DNA from: Akebia trifoliata
Taxonomy: Eukaryota; Streptophyta; Magnoliopsida; Ranunculales; Lardizabalaceae
Length of the DNA stretch: 64,000 bases
NCBI GenBank assembly: GCA_017979445.1
Contig: CM030714.1
Span: forward strand, 14,999,892 to 15,063,891
Direction: 5' to 3'
Each line of letters begins with the position of its first letter. Positions within the stretch are counted from its first letter, which is position 1. A program made the translations under genes and the position numbers. The notes under the pieces are model-generated. The model had not been told where the DNA came from, did no database searches, and saw only the letters and a program-made list of their open reading frames with translations. This document shows positions 32,594 to 46,045 of this stretch, in pieces.

Positions 32594-34100
32594 AATTTTG
32601 CAAGTATAAATTTCTCACAAGATTAAATTCATGGATTGCAAATGAAAGCATCTATTTTCACACACCAAAAATACTCTACGTACCCATTTACTTAGCATAC
32701 ACACCTAAAAAAGTAAAAATTCTCAACGTAAACACTTAATTAACCAAGATTCTCAATACACACTCCCATTAAACTAGAGAATGAAGTAAAAGTTATTCTC
32801 TATGCACTCACCCACCAAACATTACCCAAATCCTAAAACGACCAAAAACCCAAAGCTTCTCATCTCTAATATTTATTTTAACCTAAAATCTCGTCTTTGT
32901 CATCACCACGGTTACAATACCACATAATGAAATTAAATTTATAGTTTTCATCAAAGTTAAATGATCATGTAATTATTTTATATTTCTTTGAAATCTTTAG
33001 ACAATTAAGATGTTGTAAAATACTTTAATAAGGTGTCCTAATGGTATATTAAAAGTGCTTCTTGAATGGTCGTTAGTTTCATTGAGCTATATGATATATT
33101 CACTATTTTCGATTTATTCGGTAATCCAATACAAAACAATTTATAGCACCTTCGGCAGGCACCTACCAAACAGAAGTAGATATAAGTAGATGCATTTCAT
33201 TTCTTGTTCAATACTATGGTACCAAACCTGCTATATATACTTCGATAGGTAAGTACCGAAGTAGCTTATGAACTCACAGTACCTTAATGCCAAAAAACAA
33301 AGTAATTACCTGTACAACATCTTATAGTTATATTCAGTACCACAAAACCAAATCAACCATTATAAGTTTGCAGACTATGTATCAAATATAGTTTAATCGA
33401 GTCGTAGTCAGGTATCAAAAAGAAATATCATATCTTTAATTCATATTGAACACCATATCTTTACAGGTAATGATAATATACTTAAATGTTTATGGTAAAT
33501 CCAACCCCAAAAAATGGTGCACATGCCTATGAAAATATGGCGCATGGGCCTCATGTAAAAAAATAAGTATAGATGACTATACATACAAAATATGTCACTA
33601 TGAAGGTCCCATATACACTAATCATCAAGATTTATAGGATTTTCATAATGCCACGTCTACTCCAATAATTGATTTTAATTGTTCTATCATATCAAATAAG
33701 ATGATCTCCTAGTTTTCTGTCAACAGTTGATGGTATTTTTTCCAACATGAATGAAATGACTACCATTAAATCCAATCAAAATAATTTTTTATTTTATAGC
33801 TGTAATGTCTTAGAAATCTATTACATATCTCAAGGAATTCTGATTGATGGTTAAGTTTGGGTACTTAAAAATAAATTTTTCTTAGAAAATAAATCTTGAA
33901 AATCTAATAACGTCTTTAGGTTTGTATCAAAAAGTTATCCAAAATATACTATAAGTTTGTAAAAATTAGAGTCTAAGATGTAGACTTTTTTAATAATAAC
34001 TAAAACAAATTTGAAAATGATATTTACGTCCTTAAGTCACTAGAAATACCAAACTTATTAGAAATTTAAAAGTTTTAAATTCTCTTCTCCAAAGAAAAAC
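32594..34100. other. Non-coding AT-rich stretch
   Basis: No gene recognised. At 33140-33360 short phrases around GTACCGAAGTAG and CAGTACC recur, perhaps a decayed transposon. Confidence 0.4.
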
Positions 34101-34119
34101 CCTAACCTTAGCCTGATTT

Positions 34120-35740
34120 GCCTTAAATCAAAAATTAATATGTTTAAACTCTCCTTAACTTGTGGGCAAGTAGGGGATCGAACCAAAAAGAAATGGGAGT
34201 TATTACCAAGCCATAAGCAAAATGAAGTTAATCTAAATAATAATTTTAAAATCTATTTTTATATTTTTGTGAAACAAAAATGGAGGGTAAAGGTATTTGT
34301 AGAACAATGACTTGATTCATGGAAGGACCGGCTTGTATAGGATAGCTTCTATTGTAACTTGACGGACCACAAGACTAAATAGGTTCATTTTGTTATTACG
34401 AAAAATTAGGATGAAACCTATTATTTAGATGATACATTTGGCTATAAGAATTCTGAGTTGGTTTCCTAAAATCACTATAGCCATTGACAATATTAGCCTG
34501 ATTGACCTTAATGTATGGCAAATTGGGACTGCATTCAACCAAATGGTTATTGTCGCCGCACAAGACACATAAAGAAATTAGCTATACTGATACTTATGAA
34601 ACTGAGCAAAATCATATTGAGGGTTGGATGTTGAGATGGTAAAAACATCTAGCTTCTTTGTAAGACTATGCATACAACTCACTAGATTAGACATAACATT
34701 CTTAAGATCAAGGTCTACCTTTATCTCATATATTCCTAGCTTTTTAACGGAATCTTCTGTATCAAACTTTCCGTTATTAGTGCTCCAATTTTGAGTACTT
34801 TCGACTATCTCAACTAGAAAATTGTATACTTGGTTAGAAGTCCGGTTCATGAATTGACCCTTATGCATAGACTTAACTAAAGTACGTTGATTCATGGATC
34901 GAAATTACCTCATATGCTAGACGAGATGAAGATGAATTGAGTCGACTTAGGCCACCAACTTTGATTTTGGTGTACAAACCTAAAGAACCATAACAGTATC
35001 GTCCAATCGTCGTCCTTCCCTAATCTATTACAATCCAAGCCTTCTTGGATAATTAATGAACTAATGAAAGTTTTACAAAGTTCATAATACAAATGGATCT
35101 AAAACAGAAAAGAAACATATCTAAAAATGTAAAAAAATAGAAAAAAAAACGTAATCTTGGATCTAATGGATCAAGCTTAATATTTTTTATGTAAAAATTC
35201 TCCAATCTATAAAAGAAACAGAGTGTCAAAAACTGAACAAAAAAGAAAAATAAAAATAAAAACCAAACCTACTATTACAATCTAGAAATAACTTAAGAAG
35301 TATGTCAAAATTAGAAGACTCAATATGGCACATGAACATTGACTGCATCACATTGAAATTTCAAGATCTGCGTCTAAAATTTTTTCACAGGTCTTAGATA
35401 ATCTCCTTGGTTATAATGAAGACAAATTTTTTTTTTAATTTTCTGAAAAAAATTTGTGTCGACAAAAAATAGAAACAGAAACAAAATGAAGAAAAATAAC
35501 AAAAATAACTTCTAACAACTACACCTTTTTCTTGTAGTGACACCAAAATTCTGATGTGCCGTAAATAATAAATTAATATGTTTATATTCTCTTTAACTTG
35601 GGGGGCAAGTAAGGGATCAAATCCAAGAGAAAGGGGGGTTGTTACTTAGTTAAGCAAAATAAAGTTAATCTAAGTTATAATTTTAAAATTTGTTTTTGTA
35701 TTTTTGTGAAATAAAAATGAAGAGTAAATGTTGCTTGAAA
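34120..35740 (-). repeat. Direct repeat of the Athila-like LTR end
   Basis: Bases 34120-34300 and 35560-35740 are direct repeats about 1440 bp apart. They share TTAATATGTTTA, GGGCAAGTARGGGATC and AATTTTAAAATYTRTTTTT. They are the 3' ends of two LTRs of one decayed element. Confidence 0.75.
34578..34895 (-). pseudogene. Athila-type gag fragment
   Basis: An open frame of 105 codons includes QFMNRTSNQVYNFLVEIVES and LVSCMHSLTKKLDVF. The pattern, a module on tying gag to 'nQaY..LE.ma' followed by a final leucine-rich helix, resembles the C-terminal gag of Athila/Tat-type Gypsy elements. There is no zinc knuckle in the frame. It is a fragment and is not expected to be functional. Confidence 0.5.
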
Positions 35741-37193
35741 ATAAAGCAATAGAAAGAGAATTTATATTAAAAAAATAAGAAAATAAAGTAGTTAGTGATT
35801 AAAATGGCCTAGGATTAGCAAATAAAACTATATCTAAGTTCTATCCTTATTTCCACTCAACTCCAAGAGCTTAGTGTGAGTTTCTTGAGTTGAAAGATAT
35901 AACATGAAACTTAAATAAAATAATAGTTAGGACTCCTTCACTCATTAATGTGTGAAGTCTCAATTACTAATTATCTAAATTAAGTATGTTTTATCTTGAT
36001 CTTATCTAAGCATAAAATATCTAAGTTAAACACAAGAGATGTAGAGATTCATCTAAAGTTTTGATCTATTAGAGTTGGGATAAAATCTTGAAGAGAGCCC
36101 AATAAACATAAAGAACATGGAAGTATAAAGAACATAAATACAAAATTAAAAATTTGCTTCTAGGCTTCATCCTCTCACTAATGTAAGGAGTCTAGCTTAT
36201 GATCATTGCAAGGATACAAAGAGAAGTCATGAAACCAACACTTGTATTCATATAATAACTAATGTGTACTATCTCCTTCTTTGAGAAATTATAGAGAATT
36301 ACTAAATAAAACCTATCTAAAAATGAAAAAGTATAGAGAAAATGCAAAGAGCATTAAGGGGAGAAGAGATAATGGATCAAGGGCCAAGGACCATTTCCTA
36401 ATTAGGGAAATGATCTATTTATAGACCTTATGTACTCTAAAAAGACCCAAAAATAGTCGTTGTCACTCTTGCGTATAATGTCATGTGCGAAGTACACTAG
36501 AGAAAATTTAGGGCACTCCATTCGAAAAATACTGCACCACATAGGATTTGGACTGCTCCACATTGATCTAGAGACATCTAGATCTCCAATTTTACATGAT
36601 TTTTTGACTGGTCTTCTAGATTGTAATGCACACTTGATTGATTGATTTGGTAGTTTATCTTGATGATTTGATATTTGACTTGTATGATAAATATACGTAA
36701 ATAATTTTTTGATAAATACATTAATTTTGTGCAATTAAACCTAATTAGTATGATAGAACATGTAATGTGATAATTTGAGGTTTAACATAATTATTTACCT
36801 AATCTAATGAAATAGAGATGAAAATCGAGATAAATACATGAGAAAAATATAGATAAATCAATATTTTAAGATACTAATCATAATATTCAACGTGTATTCC
36901 CCTTTAATTTTTTTATTGTGGATATGTATCTAGCTAAAATGATTTGTTCTTTGTACTTATATCAATAGACTTGAGAAGTCAACCAACATTCTTGACATTG
37001 CTTTCGTGTAAAATAGTGGGGGGTGTAAGAATTACTTTTTCTAAGAGGATGACTATGATGGGTTGATTAGAAACTTGAAGAGGAACATTATGTTTATAAA
37101 AAAAATAGTATAAACTTAATAAAACAGTTGAACATTAATTAGGTATTGAGAATGAATTTTTCACTCATTAAAAGCTTTTGAACATATTAAGAT

Positions 37194-37255
37194 AATAAAT
37201 ATGTATGAATCATCCATGTCTCTTAATAAATATGTATGAATCATCCATGTCATAG
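37194..37255 (+). repeat. 31-bp tandem duplication
   Basis: Two units starting AATAAATATGTATGAATCAT at 37194 and 37225. Confidence 0.9.
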
Positions 37256-37851
37256 GCACAGACAAAGTCTAATATATATAAGATCTTGCTCAACAGACAA
37301 CATTAGAAAATTAATGTTAGGAGTCAAAAATTTATCTCATATGAATTAGAAGAGAAGAAGAAGAGCAAGAATAACGAAGAAAATAATAAAGAAAAGGAAA
37401 ATTAAGAACAAGTGATATTTTTTTTGTTCTATGTTACGGTGGGTGTAATCATAAACGCAAAAGGGTAAAATTGTAAAGAATTTATTTATATATTTTTAAC
37501 TTAAATCTCGTTGAGATGATAGAGCCACGCGAAAAAGAATGATTCGCACACGATAGAAACGACGAAAAGAGGGAGCAAAAACTCGACCGGAAGGAATGAA
37601 TAATTCGACATCACATCCAAGTCTCCAATTACTACTCTTGCTGTCTTGTCATCTGGAAAAGCTACTCACGAAACGATCGTCTTTATCTCTCAGCACATCA
37701 TGTCCAATCAACCTTTATATCCCACAAACCCATTTTCCAAACCCTAGTGCCTCCGTTTTCTATTTTTTATTCTTTCTTTTTCTTACTTTTTTGGTCCTCA
37801 CTACTTCCCACCTGTAAAATCTACAAAACCCATGCATGATCAGACCCTCAC

Positions 37852-37855
<4 letters not shown>

Positions 37856-37890
<35 letters not shown>
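37856..37890 (+). repeat. (CT)n microsatellite
   Basis: Pure CT dinucleotide run. Confidence 0.95.
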
Positions 37891-37893
<3 letters not shown>

Positions 37894-39950
37894 GCCATAT
37901 TCAAGGTTTACTGTTGTTCTCTCGTAGGAGTAAACTGTGATGAAGAAACCTAGCGACGTGGATTAGGGCTAGGTGGGATGAAAATATTGATTTCCTGGGT
38001 CACATCAAGAGGAGGGAATATCGATTGTAAAGCTGTGTCTGTGAGCCTAAGAAACAATGGGAGCCGGACTATGTTAAGTTTTTGAATTGTTTTTAGCTTC
38101 AACCCAAGGTTGAGTAGGCTATCCATTATATGATCATTAGGATATATACGAAAAAAAATAAATTTCCTCGAGATTAATTTAAAACTCTTTGGGAGTTGGG
38201 ATCAGTACACTATTACTTATAGCACATCAACTCTTACTTATAACACACCAATCTAAGTGTAACATTCAATATCAAACGGTTGGTGTATTGCAAGTAAAAG
38301 TTGCTGTTGCAATATAATCTCCTTTTGATAATTGCTTTTAACTTTTTTTACATAAATAATCTAATTTTGTAGTATAATATTTATTGTTTAATGAAACATA
38401 AAGGTCTTTTTATTGTTTCAAATATTAATCAGTGTGACTCAATAGATAATATCGTAAAAAAGGTTATCTTTTGTAATTTTAAAGTATAAAACCTAAATGT
38501 GATTTTAGAGCGGGATTTTTAGTGATTTAGACTCAAAGTTAGGAGTTTGGGTTCTATTTCTTTAAAATTGATACTTACTCCTCAAAGTTGTCACATCAAA
38601 CAAAAAAAAAAAAAAAAACACCCATGTTGAAACAATCCTTTAATCACTTTGACAATGAACATTTTACTGACTTCTGGTGTAGGTGTAATTATTACACTTT
38701 TTAATATAAAAAATAAATTCTCAACATCATTTTAATCGTTCTACGTAGATTGTAGATAAAAAAAATGAAGAACACATTTTTAAGATTCAAATTGAAAACA
38801 AAAGAAGAAGACGTAAATTCAAGACGTAGAATAAGTAAACTCAGACGAAAAAGAAAAATATCCAATATTAATTTTTGAAAATAGAAAAGTGCCTCTATAG
38901 AGAGATTTATTTCTTTTATACCGTAGCGTCAACCTTTTGTAAAAAGGCTCATTATCTCGCCTCATTCATTTGTACATAGGGGCTTTATCTATTGACGTGT
39001 TTTCAAATCGTGAAATATCACATCATATGATAATCATCCTTATTGACGATGATAAAGGGATTAATATGAATATTACAAATATAGTAAGAATGTCTTTTTT
39101 ATTTTTTCATTAAATCGTAATTAATATTTGCTGCCACATTGGGGAGTTAGAGAAATTACCAAGCTTTATTGAGGCACATTACTCATTATCCTATCACGTC
39201 GATCCTAAAAGTCAGAATTAATTTTTTCTTTTTTCGTCTTCTCATCTTGTTTGTTATCTTTTGATAATTCACTTGAACTCATTTAGGATTTTAATCGAAT
39301 TCAAATCAAGTTTTTGAGGGATTGAATTAAAAAGACTAACAATGGACAAACGAAAGATAAAGAAGGGCAACCAAGAGAAAAAGATGAAAGCAATTCGTAA
39401 GAGTTTAGTGAATAGGTTTTGATTTCATTGTTAATTTATAGATGATTGCTTGGGGTTTTGCTTAGGATTCTTAGAGAAGTGTTTTTAAGAATTGTTTAGA
39501 TTTTTTAGAAAAGTAGAGTGCTTAGAGAACTCTAATATAAAGTTATTACGTTTTTGTAAATGTGTTTTACACCTAGACATTTTTCCTAGAGTTTCTTTAT
39601 CATTATTTCGTAAAATGTAAAGTTACAACACTTTTATTATACTATGTTTTTTTTTTTTTATATTTATAATTTCTTTATCATTGTTTCGTAAAATGATTTT
39701 TAATGTATTGACACTTTGGTAAGATAGTTTCGCGCATTGATAAAATGATATTGCGTTTCGTTATAATCTACTTTCATTTTTTTCTTGTTAGAGGGAAAAG
39801 AAAACTCCCAAAAGCATGTAGTAAGTGTGGAGGGAAGAAGATTGTAATATTTTAATATCGTCTAAGTGAAGAAAAAAAGACTTTGCTCGATGAAATCATA
39901 TTTTCTCATTTTTTTAGAATGCTAAAAATCTTATTTTTGTTAGAGGCATA

Positions 39951-40930
39951 GTGGATGGTCTACTAAGGGTTCACGTTGCTTCAAACAAGTTTAAAATTGG
40001 AAAACATGAGATTTCAATTACTAAAAGGGACATGGCCTTGATACTAGGGCTTAAGTTTGGAAAGCCTAAAGTCTTTTCATCTAATTCTTCTGGCCCTGAT
40101 ACTAGGTCTTCTTTTTACGAAATACTGTATTTACACACATTCCTCATGACCAAAAGTGACTCAGGAGGAAGAAAATTGAAGATGCTCTAGAGGCTCATAT
40201 CTTTGATGAAATATTTGTTTAGTTGTCAATGTTTTATGTTTTGTCTGACTTTTGTTGCCAAATACAAGTAATTTGATTGGTTGGGGTTTGTTCACCTTAT
40301 TGATGACATGGTGAAATTTAACAACTATCCATGGGGAATGATTGTTTTTATTATTTGATGGCTTCGATTGAAAATGTTGTCAAGTAAATAAATAAAGATG
40401 TTTATAACAATTTTAGATACACCATAGCCTTGTAGGTTTATTAAATCATTTTTATCAATTTTGTACAAAACAACTCATCATTTTGTATGATTTTTATTAA
40501 TTTATTTTATCGTATATTTTGTGTAGATTTGGGCATTCGATTATTTTCTCAAGCTAGCTCCAGAACTTATCAACATCAACTTCCCACGTGTACTAAAATG
40601 ACAACCTCATAAGTTTCAGAGGGGTTCTATAGATTATGTGAAATTTTTTGAAAGTGCCAAAGTATGTGATTAATTAATTATAATAAATTGATTAATTTTC
40701 AAATTTCATACTTGAAGGTAGAAGTAAGGCTTCAAATTTCAAAAATGGAAAGTGGGAAGGGGGTAATAGCAAATTTGCTAAATGTATGTCATATAACAAC
40801 ATTACACATTTGTAAGAAAATATTATCTTTTGTATTGTAGTACTGATCTGTTCTTGTGTGATGTGATGCTAGGCCCCGAAGGATGTTGATGATGAGGAAG
40901 AAGATGAAGAAGAGGCCGAAGAAAATAGGG
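39951..40930 (+). pseudogene. DUF1985-like plant transposon-associated gene fragment
   Basis: The first part (39951-40190) reads HVASNKFKIGKHEISITKRD and MALILGLKFGKPKV. After frame changes the plus strand gives IGWGLFTLIDDM and NNYPWGMIVF (40279-40350), then IWAFDYFLKLAPELININFP (about 40528) and FQRGSIDYVKFFESAK. This order, a 'fxig....i...d.alilGLk' motif, a short acidic-then-YPWG motif and a later aromatic segment, resembles DUF1985-type domains found with Ulp1 proteases and Mutator-like elements in plants. An acidic exon APKDVDDEEEDEEEAEENRG at 40873-40930 is bounded by AG and GTAAGT, so introns were present. Frameshifts make it a pseudogene. Assignment to DUF1985 is by motif memory and could be wrong. 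Confidence 0.5.
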
Positions 40931-41029
40931 GTAAGTGTTTCCCACATCAATAGTTCGAATCTCATAAACTAATATTTTTGGATTTGGTTTCATTCTTTGA
41001 GCACACTTGCTCAAGGTGATTTTCAAATC

Positions 41030-42840
41030 TAAAGTGATTGGGGGAACAATGATAAATTCTTGATTGATCTTGTCCCTACCGCAAGGAAGAGGGCCGAGAA
41101 TTCAAACTCTCAATATGACAAGGTGATCGACTCTAATTTACATTCTCAAATATGATTTTTAGTGTTCTTGATGAATTAAAATAAAAAGAAACTAAGTTAA
41201 ATAGAAATAAACATCAAAGAAACAAGGGATTTGAAAGAACAACTAAAATTGGAAAGAGATTTACAATTAAATTGAAAATTTCATTGAAAAAATAAAAATT
41301 TACAAAGTCGAAGCTCCATTAATGGAGTTTTCTTCTTCATCTTCTCTAGTTTTCTCATTTAGATCTACTTTTTTTCTCCTTTAAATCTTCTAGATTTACT
41401 TTCTCTTTCCCCACTTTCTCATTCTCTCTTTCTTTCTTTCTCTCTCTCTAAATTTATAGATATAAAATTTTGGGGTATTAATTATTATTTATTTTTAAGA
41501 CCTCTCCTCTATTTATAGAATGAATCTTGAAATTACAAATAAGTTCCTCACTTACAGTTTACAATTATTAAAGAGTACCCCCTTTTTCACTTATAACTTT
41601 TACTTATTATACATCACTCCCTCTATACTTCTTCTTCTACAATTATTACAAAATAGTCTCTTTCTCTCAATTACATTTATTACATAATAAACCACTTCAC
41701 TTCTAATTACAATCATTCTCAAAAATACTCTAAAATATAAGAAAAATACAAAACCAACTAAATTATATAAAAAAATATATGCCAATTTTACTATATCATA
41801 ATAAAGCCTCATCAATGTTAGCCCGCCAAAGTGAAGCTCAAGGGCTAACATCGAAGCAATCATTATCTCAGAATTATCTTCTTCACAAAAATCTCACTAT
41901 AGCATCCTTGGGTAAGATCAATATTCTTTGTGTCTTCTCAAACAGACTAGAAAATGCCATTGAGTGTCATTTTGACCTTATAACATAAAACCCCCCTGAT
42001 GCTACCTTGCCAAAGATCAGCTCAAGGAATGACATCACCACCAAATTTGAATACAATCTTCATGAACATAGTTTTTACGAGAACAAAACCAAGTCAATCA
42101 TTTTTGCAATAGTTGGAACACGAGTGATGATAAATACTTTCTAAAATAGGGCAGAAAGGTATGTCTCAAATGTATAAGAAAAGTTTTTAGGCCAATAATA
42201 CAATCCAATGTCTTTATCACTAAAAGAGTCAAGTAAATACTCACAAGGAAAAGAATAAATTTTTTTTGATTTCCAACAAGGATGCTCTCAATGTCTTCCT
42301 CAAGGAATAAGAAAATGAAAAATTAGAGCTGAGACATCAAACTCTTTGAAATAAAAAAGTGAGAATAGAATTATAGAACCCTTTGTAGTATCGACACCTC
42401 AGACTCTAAGAGAAAATGAAGAAATTCAGTTGAACCAAGAAAATACATGGTAATATGTAATAAAATCACACAAAATATATACATTTGAATTTTGAAAGAA
42501 ATTGGTTGTAGGATTGGTAAAAATGCAAAATTAAAAGAAGGTACAATTTCAATACAAACTGAGGTAAGATTATTGTTTGTTCAATAGGATAAACAATGAT
42601 ATATGAAAAAGAATTATGGATCAAATATAAACACACAATCATTAGAATGCAATCATGCAAGCTACAATCAAAGCTCTCCTTATGGTTAAAAATGTTAAAT
42701 AGGCATAAGGTTAAGGGTGTGGGGGATAATTCACTATAGCAACTAGAAATGAGGATTCCTAAAAGGGGTTTGAAAATTATGTCTCAAATGGGAAAATCAA
42801 TAGAAATTTAGGTCAATGGCGTATTCTAATATCCTCAATA
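41030..42840. other. Non-coding stretch with diverged repeated phrases
   Basis: A CT-rich tract lies at 41340-41460. Phrases such as GCCAAAGTGAAGCTCAAGG (41826) and GCCAAAGATCAGCTCAAGG (42009), about 185 bp apart, and ATGTCTCAAATG (42162 and 42780) indicate an old tandem-like repeat. It resumes beyond the solo LTR (44862-45600), so the LTR inserted into it. Confidence 0.45.
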
Positions 42841-42845
42841 CCAAT

Positions 42846-44856
42846 TGTAGACACCTCAATTTGAACGGACCACTTCTCGAAATGGCACAAAAATATCGAT
42901 TTTCCAAATAAATGGGCCAACGGGCCTTAAGGGCCCAAGTCATTGAAAAATGACATTTTTACCAAACTGAGGCCCCTAAGACCTCTCAATGGTTTAGGAG
43001 GCCCACCAAAAGGACTCGGCCTACCTTACGCTTTCCCAATATTCACCGCTCCGCTTCCAAAATCAAAAACGCCAAATTTTCGATAAATTTCACCAACGGG
43101 CCTAAAAAGCCCGATTCGCCAACACGTTGCTTTTTTGATCAAACTAATGATTGCAAAAATCTAACAAATTAAAAAATTAAAAATGTGAGACTTGGGATGC
43201 CTACCCCTTCTCTAGTACCACCGCTCCGCCTCCGAATCTGTAAAAACCATAGGCCCACCTAAGGCCCACAAGCCCTCAACACTTTCCTAAATCGATTTCT
43301 CACCTTACCCCTAGCCTAAATCAATCCCACATCACCTAAAATCTAAAACCAACCTATACCCTCAAAATCCATTCCAAAATAACCCTCAACTAATCCTTAA
43401 AATCCAAAACCATTTCTAAAACCCAAGCCCAATACTACAAAGCCCACAAATCATTAACCATATTCAATTCATTATCCAACCCACAACCCAAACCCATAAA
43501 CCACAACCCACATCAACCAATCACTCTTTTATCATCAAAAGATGACACATGTTATCACCCCATCTCACCTCCCTCATCCAATCACCTACCCCATTAATTC
43601 TCTTTAAATCTCATCTACCCACACATCAACCCATCACCTTTTCTCTCAAATCAAACACATCAACCCACACTCCTAACCTATACCTCCCCTAATCTACCCT
43701 CATCATTCCCTACAAAACCTACATCTACAACCTAAACCTATACCATCCTCTCAAGTCAAACACTCAACCTCTCCCATCAACCTATCTCAACCCTTCATTT
43801 CCAACCACTTTGACACATGGCATCATCTCCCTTACCCTCCCAAAATATCATCAACCACCTCTTTAAATCCTCCATTCTCTTAAATCAAATACCATTTAAT
43901 CTCAACCACCATCTTAAACTCACCTCACCAAACACTCCACCCAAATGGGTTGGGTAGGATCCAAACCATTTGGGTCAAAACTCACCCATTTAACCCCCCT
44001 TCCCTAAATACCCTCTAATCTCCTCTAAATTACACCCACTTCTCTCTCAAACTCATAACCATTCTATCATTTTTTTTCACTTCACCCCATTATATCCCTA
44101 AAATAACTCTTCAACATCTATAAATACCCTCATCCTCTTCTCAAAAATCCCCCCAACTTTCACTACAAAAATTCTCCCCTCCCACTCTTACAAAAAAAAT
44201 ACTACCAATTCTCTCCCCCAAGTCTTACAAAAAAAAAATTTATTATACTCTACTCATCTCTCTCATCATCTCTTCTCTACTCCTTCAACCATACAAGAAT
44301 TGTATTTTCATAAAATACTAAGGACTCAAGAAGAAGAAAAGAAGAAAGAAGATACAAGGTGGGTTCAAGGCAATCCCCCCTCTCTCTCTTCTACACCCTC
44401 TCCTCTTCCCTCTTCTATCACCCCTCTCCCCTTCATTTTATTTTTTAGGATGAATGTACCCCAAGGCTAAAGGTCTATAAGGGTCATTTCCATCAATGGA
44501 ATGACCCTATGATCAAGCCGAAAATGAACCCTTATCTAGGGTACAAATGCACCAACGTGGCACGTTGTCTTTCACACCTTTTAAAATAAAAAATGACCGA
44601 GTTGAGTTGAGGTTACCACTCTTTAGTGGGGAGAAAAGGGTGCCTAACACCTTCCCTTTTTTTCAATCGAGCCACTTACCCCGAATCTCATTGTTTGATT
44701 AGTTCCTATCCATCGAGAGTCACTAAAACGTCAAAAATGTCACTTTTTCAAAAAATGCACATCGGGTGACCATTCACAGCCACTTATAATATGAATGGTG
44801 GCGACTCCAAACCATTGTAGATGTGGTCGTCGTAATGACGAAATCACGTGTCTACA
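42846..44856 (+). repeat. Tat/Ogre-like solo LTR with TSD CCAAT
   Basis: Begins TGTAGACACC and ends CGTGTCTACA, with perfect terminal inverted bases TGTAGACAC/GTGTCTACA. Flanked by CCAAT at 42841-42845 and 44857-44861. Length is 2011 bp. TGGCGACTCC occurs near its 3' end (44805), a phrase typical of Tat/Ogre LTRs. There is no internal region, so it is a solo LTR formed by LTR-LTR recombination. Between about 43270 and 44440 the plus strand is C-rich and almost free of G. Confidence 0.85.
43270..44440 (+). other. Strand-asymmetric C-rich, G-poor tract
   Basis: The plus strand is made up of phrases like CCACAACCCAAACCC, with C far exceeding G for more than 1 kb. It is part of the solo LTR. Confidence 0.85.
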
Positions 44857-44861
44857 CCAAT

Positions 44862-46045
44862 GAAGACAAAATAAGCAGGACTTAAAAATGCGTTTCAATT
44901 TCATTTGTCAATATAATGAAAAAATTGGTTATCAATAGGGAAGCATAAATGTCTTGCAATTGCTATAGAAAGAACAAGGACTATCTCTTTTCTGTGAATT
45001 CAAATAATGGAAAAAATGGGGATTGAGACATAAAATCCTCTAGTGAGAAAAATGGAAAAGAATATAAAGACTTCTTTTGTAGTGTCAATATCGTAAACTC
45101 TTATCGGAGAGGAAGAAAAATAGCTGAATTGAAAAATTAGGTGTAAAATAATGCCTTCACTATGAAAATATCTATAAATAATTAAATAATAAATCAGTAA
45201 CATTTAGTAGTGGGGTTCAAAAAATAAAACAAAAATATCAATACCTCAAAAGAGTTTGGGTTTAAGGTTGATAACGTTCTTTAATACCACCACAACCAAG
45301 AAATTGAAGTGATTAGAACTTATAACACAATATGTATGCCTTGATTTCACTCAACAAAATAATTTTGGATTGCCAACTAGGAAATATCGATGCCCTGATA
45401 TTGCCAGTAAGGGGGTTGGGACAAATATCTCTCAAGAAATGAAGGAAAAAATTGTTCATTATTAGGATTGGGGCATGAAGCCCCCTTTGTTAAAGAAAAG
45501 AGAAAGGATCACAGATCCTCCAATGAGATTGACATATCAAGTTCAAATTGGTAATAAAGACGACGATTGAGGCTATTTTTTATTTTTCATTTTGAAAGAA
45601 TAATAGAAAACAAAAACAAATCACATTTGTTTTCTTTAAAAAATCAAAATATCATTTTGAAAGAAAATGGAAAATCTGCAATATTTTTGTGGAATCATTT
45701 ATGATATTTTGCAATTATTTTGGAAATTTTTCATTTTCGAAAAATCATTTTGAAAATTCAACAATTTTTTTTGAATATTCAACAAATATTTTGAGCACCA
45801 CTAATAATGTTGGCCAATCACAGGAATACCCTATACATTGCGGATACCAGTATCATGTACATTGTAGATGCATCCAACTTCATCATAACATTTTCAGTGT
45901 TGTAAACATTGATCATTGAACATTATCATTTTCATTTTTATTTTGAGGCACCTCCGACAATATTGACAAAATATTGGAATACCTTGTACATTGTGGATGT
46001 GGTCAACTATGTTGGAACATTTTGGGTGCACAAATTATTGAAATC
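44862..46045. other. Non-coding host repeat around the SIRE-type element
   Basis: AT-rich, with recurring CATTTTGAAAG-type words. The phrase TACATTGTGGATGTGGTCAAC near 45990 has a relative (GAACATTGTGGACATC) at 54580, so the SIRE-type Copia element probably inserted into one repeat unit. Confidence 0.45.

Larger units (their letters stand above)
34100..36882 (-). mobile_element. Athila-like Ty3/Gypsy remnant, minus strand
   Basis: The minus-strand order is LTR (36882 down to about 35550), primer region, gag fragment (34895-34578) and a second copy of the LTR end (34300-34110). The LTR matches the plus-strand copy at 16602-17870. After the LTR the minus strand reads TTTTGGTGTCACTACAAG, a decayed aspartate-tRNA type primer site as used by Athila/Tat lineages. 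pol is missing. The second LTR-end copy shows that the internal region is heavily deleted. Confidence 0.55.
36883..39330. other. Non-coding stretch with simple repeats
   Basis: A 31-bp tandem duplication at 37194-37255 (unit AATAAATATGTATGAATCAT..). A (CT)n run at 37856-37890. The block 37560-38060 with CAAACCCTAGTGCCTCC and the CT run looks like the 5' leader of a plant gene, but no coding sequence follows. Confidence 0.5.

Noticed and set aside
35521..35541. CTTTTTCTTGTAGTG, which inversely reads CACTACAAGAAAAAG and looks like a CACTA tip
   Set aside because: It falls at the primer-site position right after the Athila-like LTR end on the minus strand. It is better explained as a decayed aspartate-tRNA type primer region, and no partner tip was found.
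37596..37817. Plus-strand 73-codon frame near a leader-like region
   Set aside because: No motif, no coding-like continuation; likely untranslated sequence.
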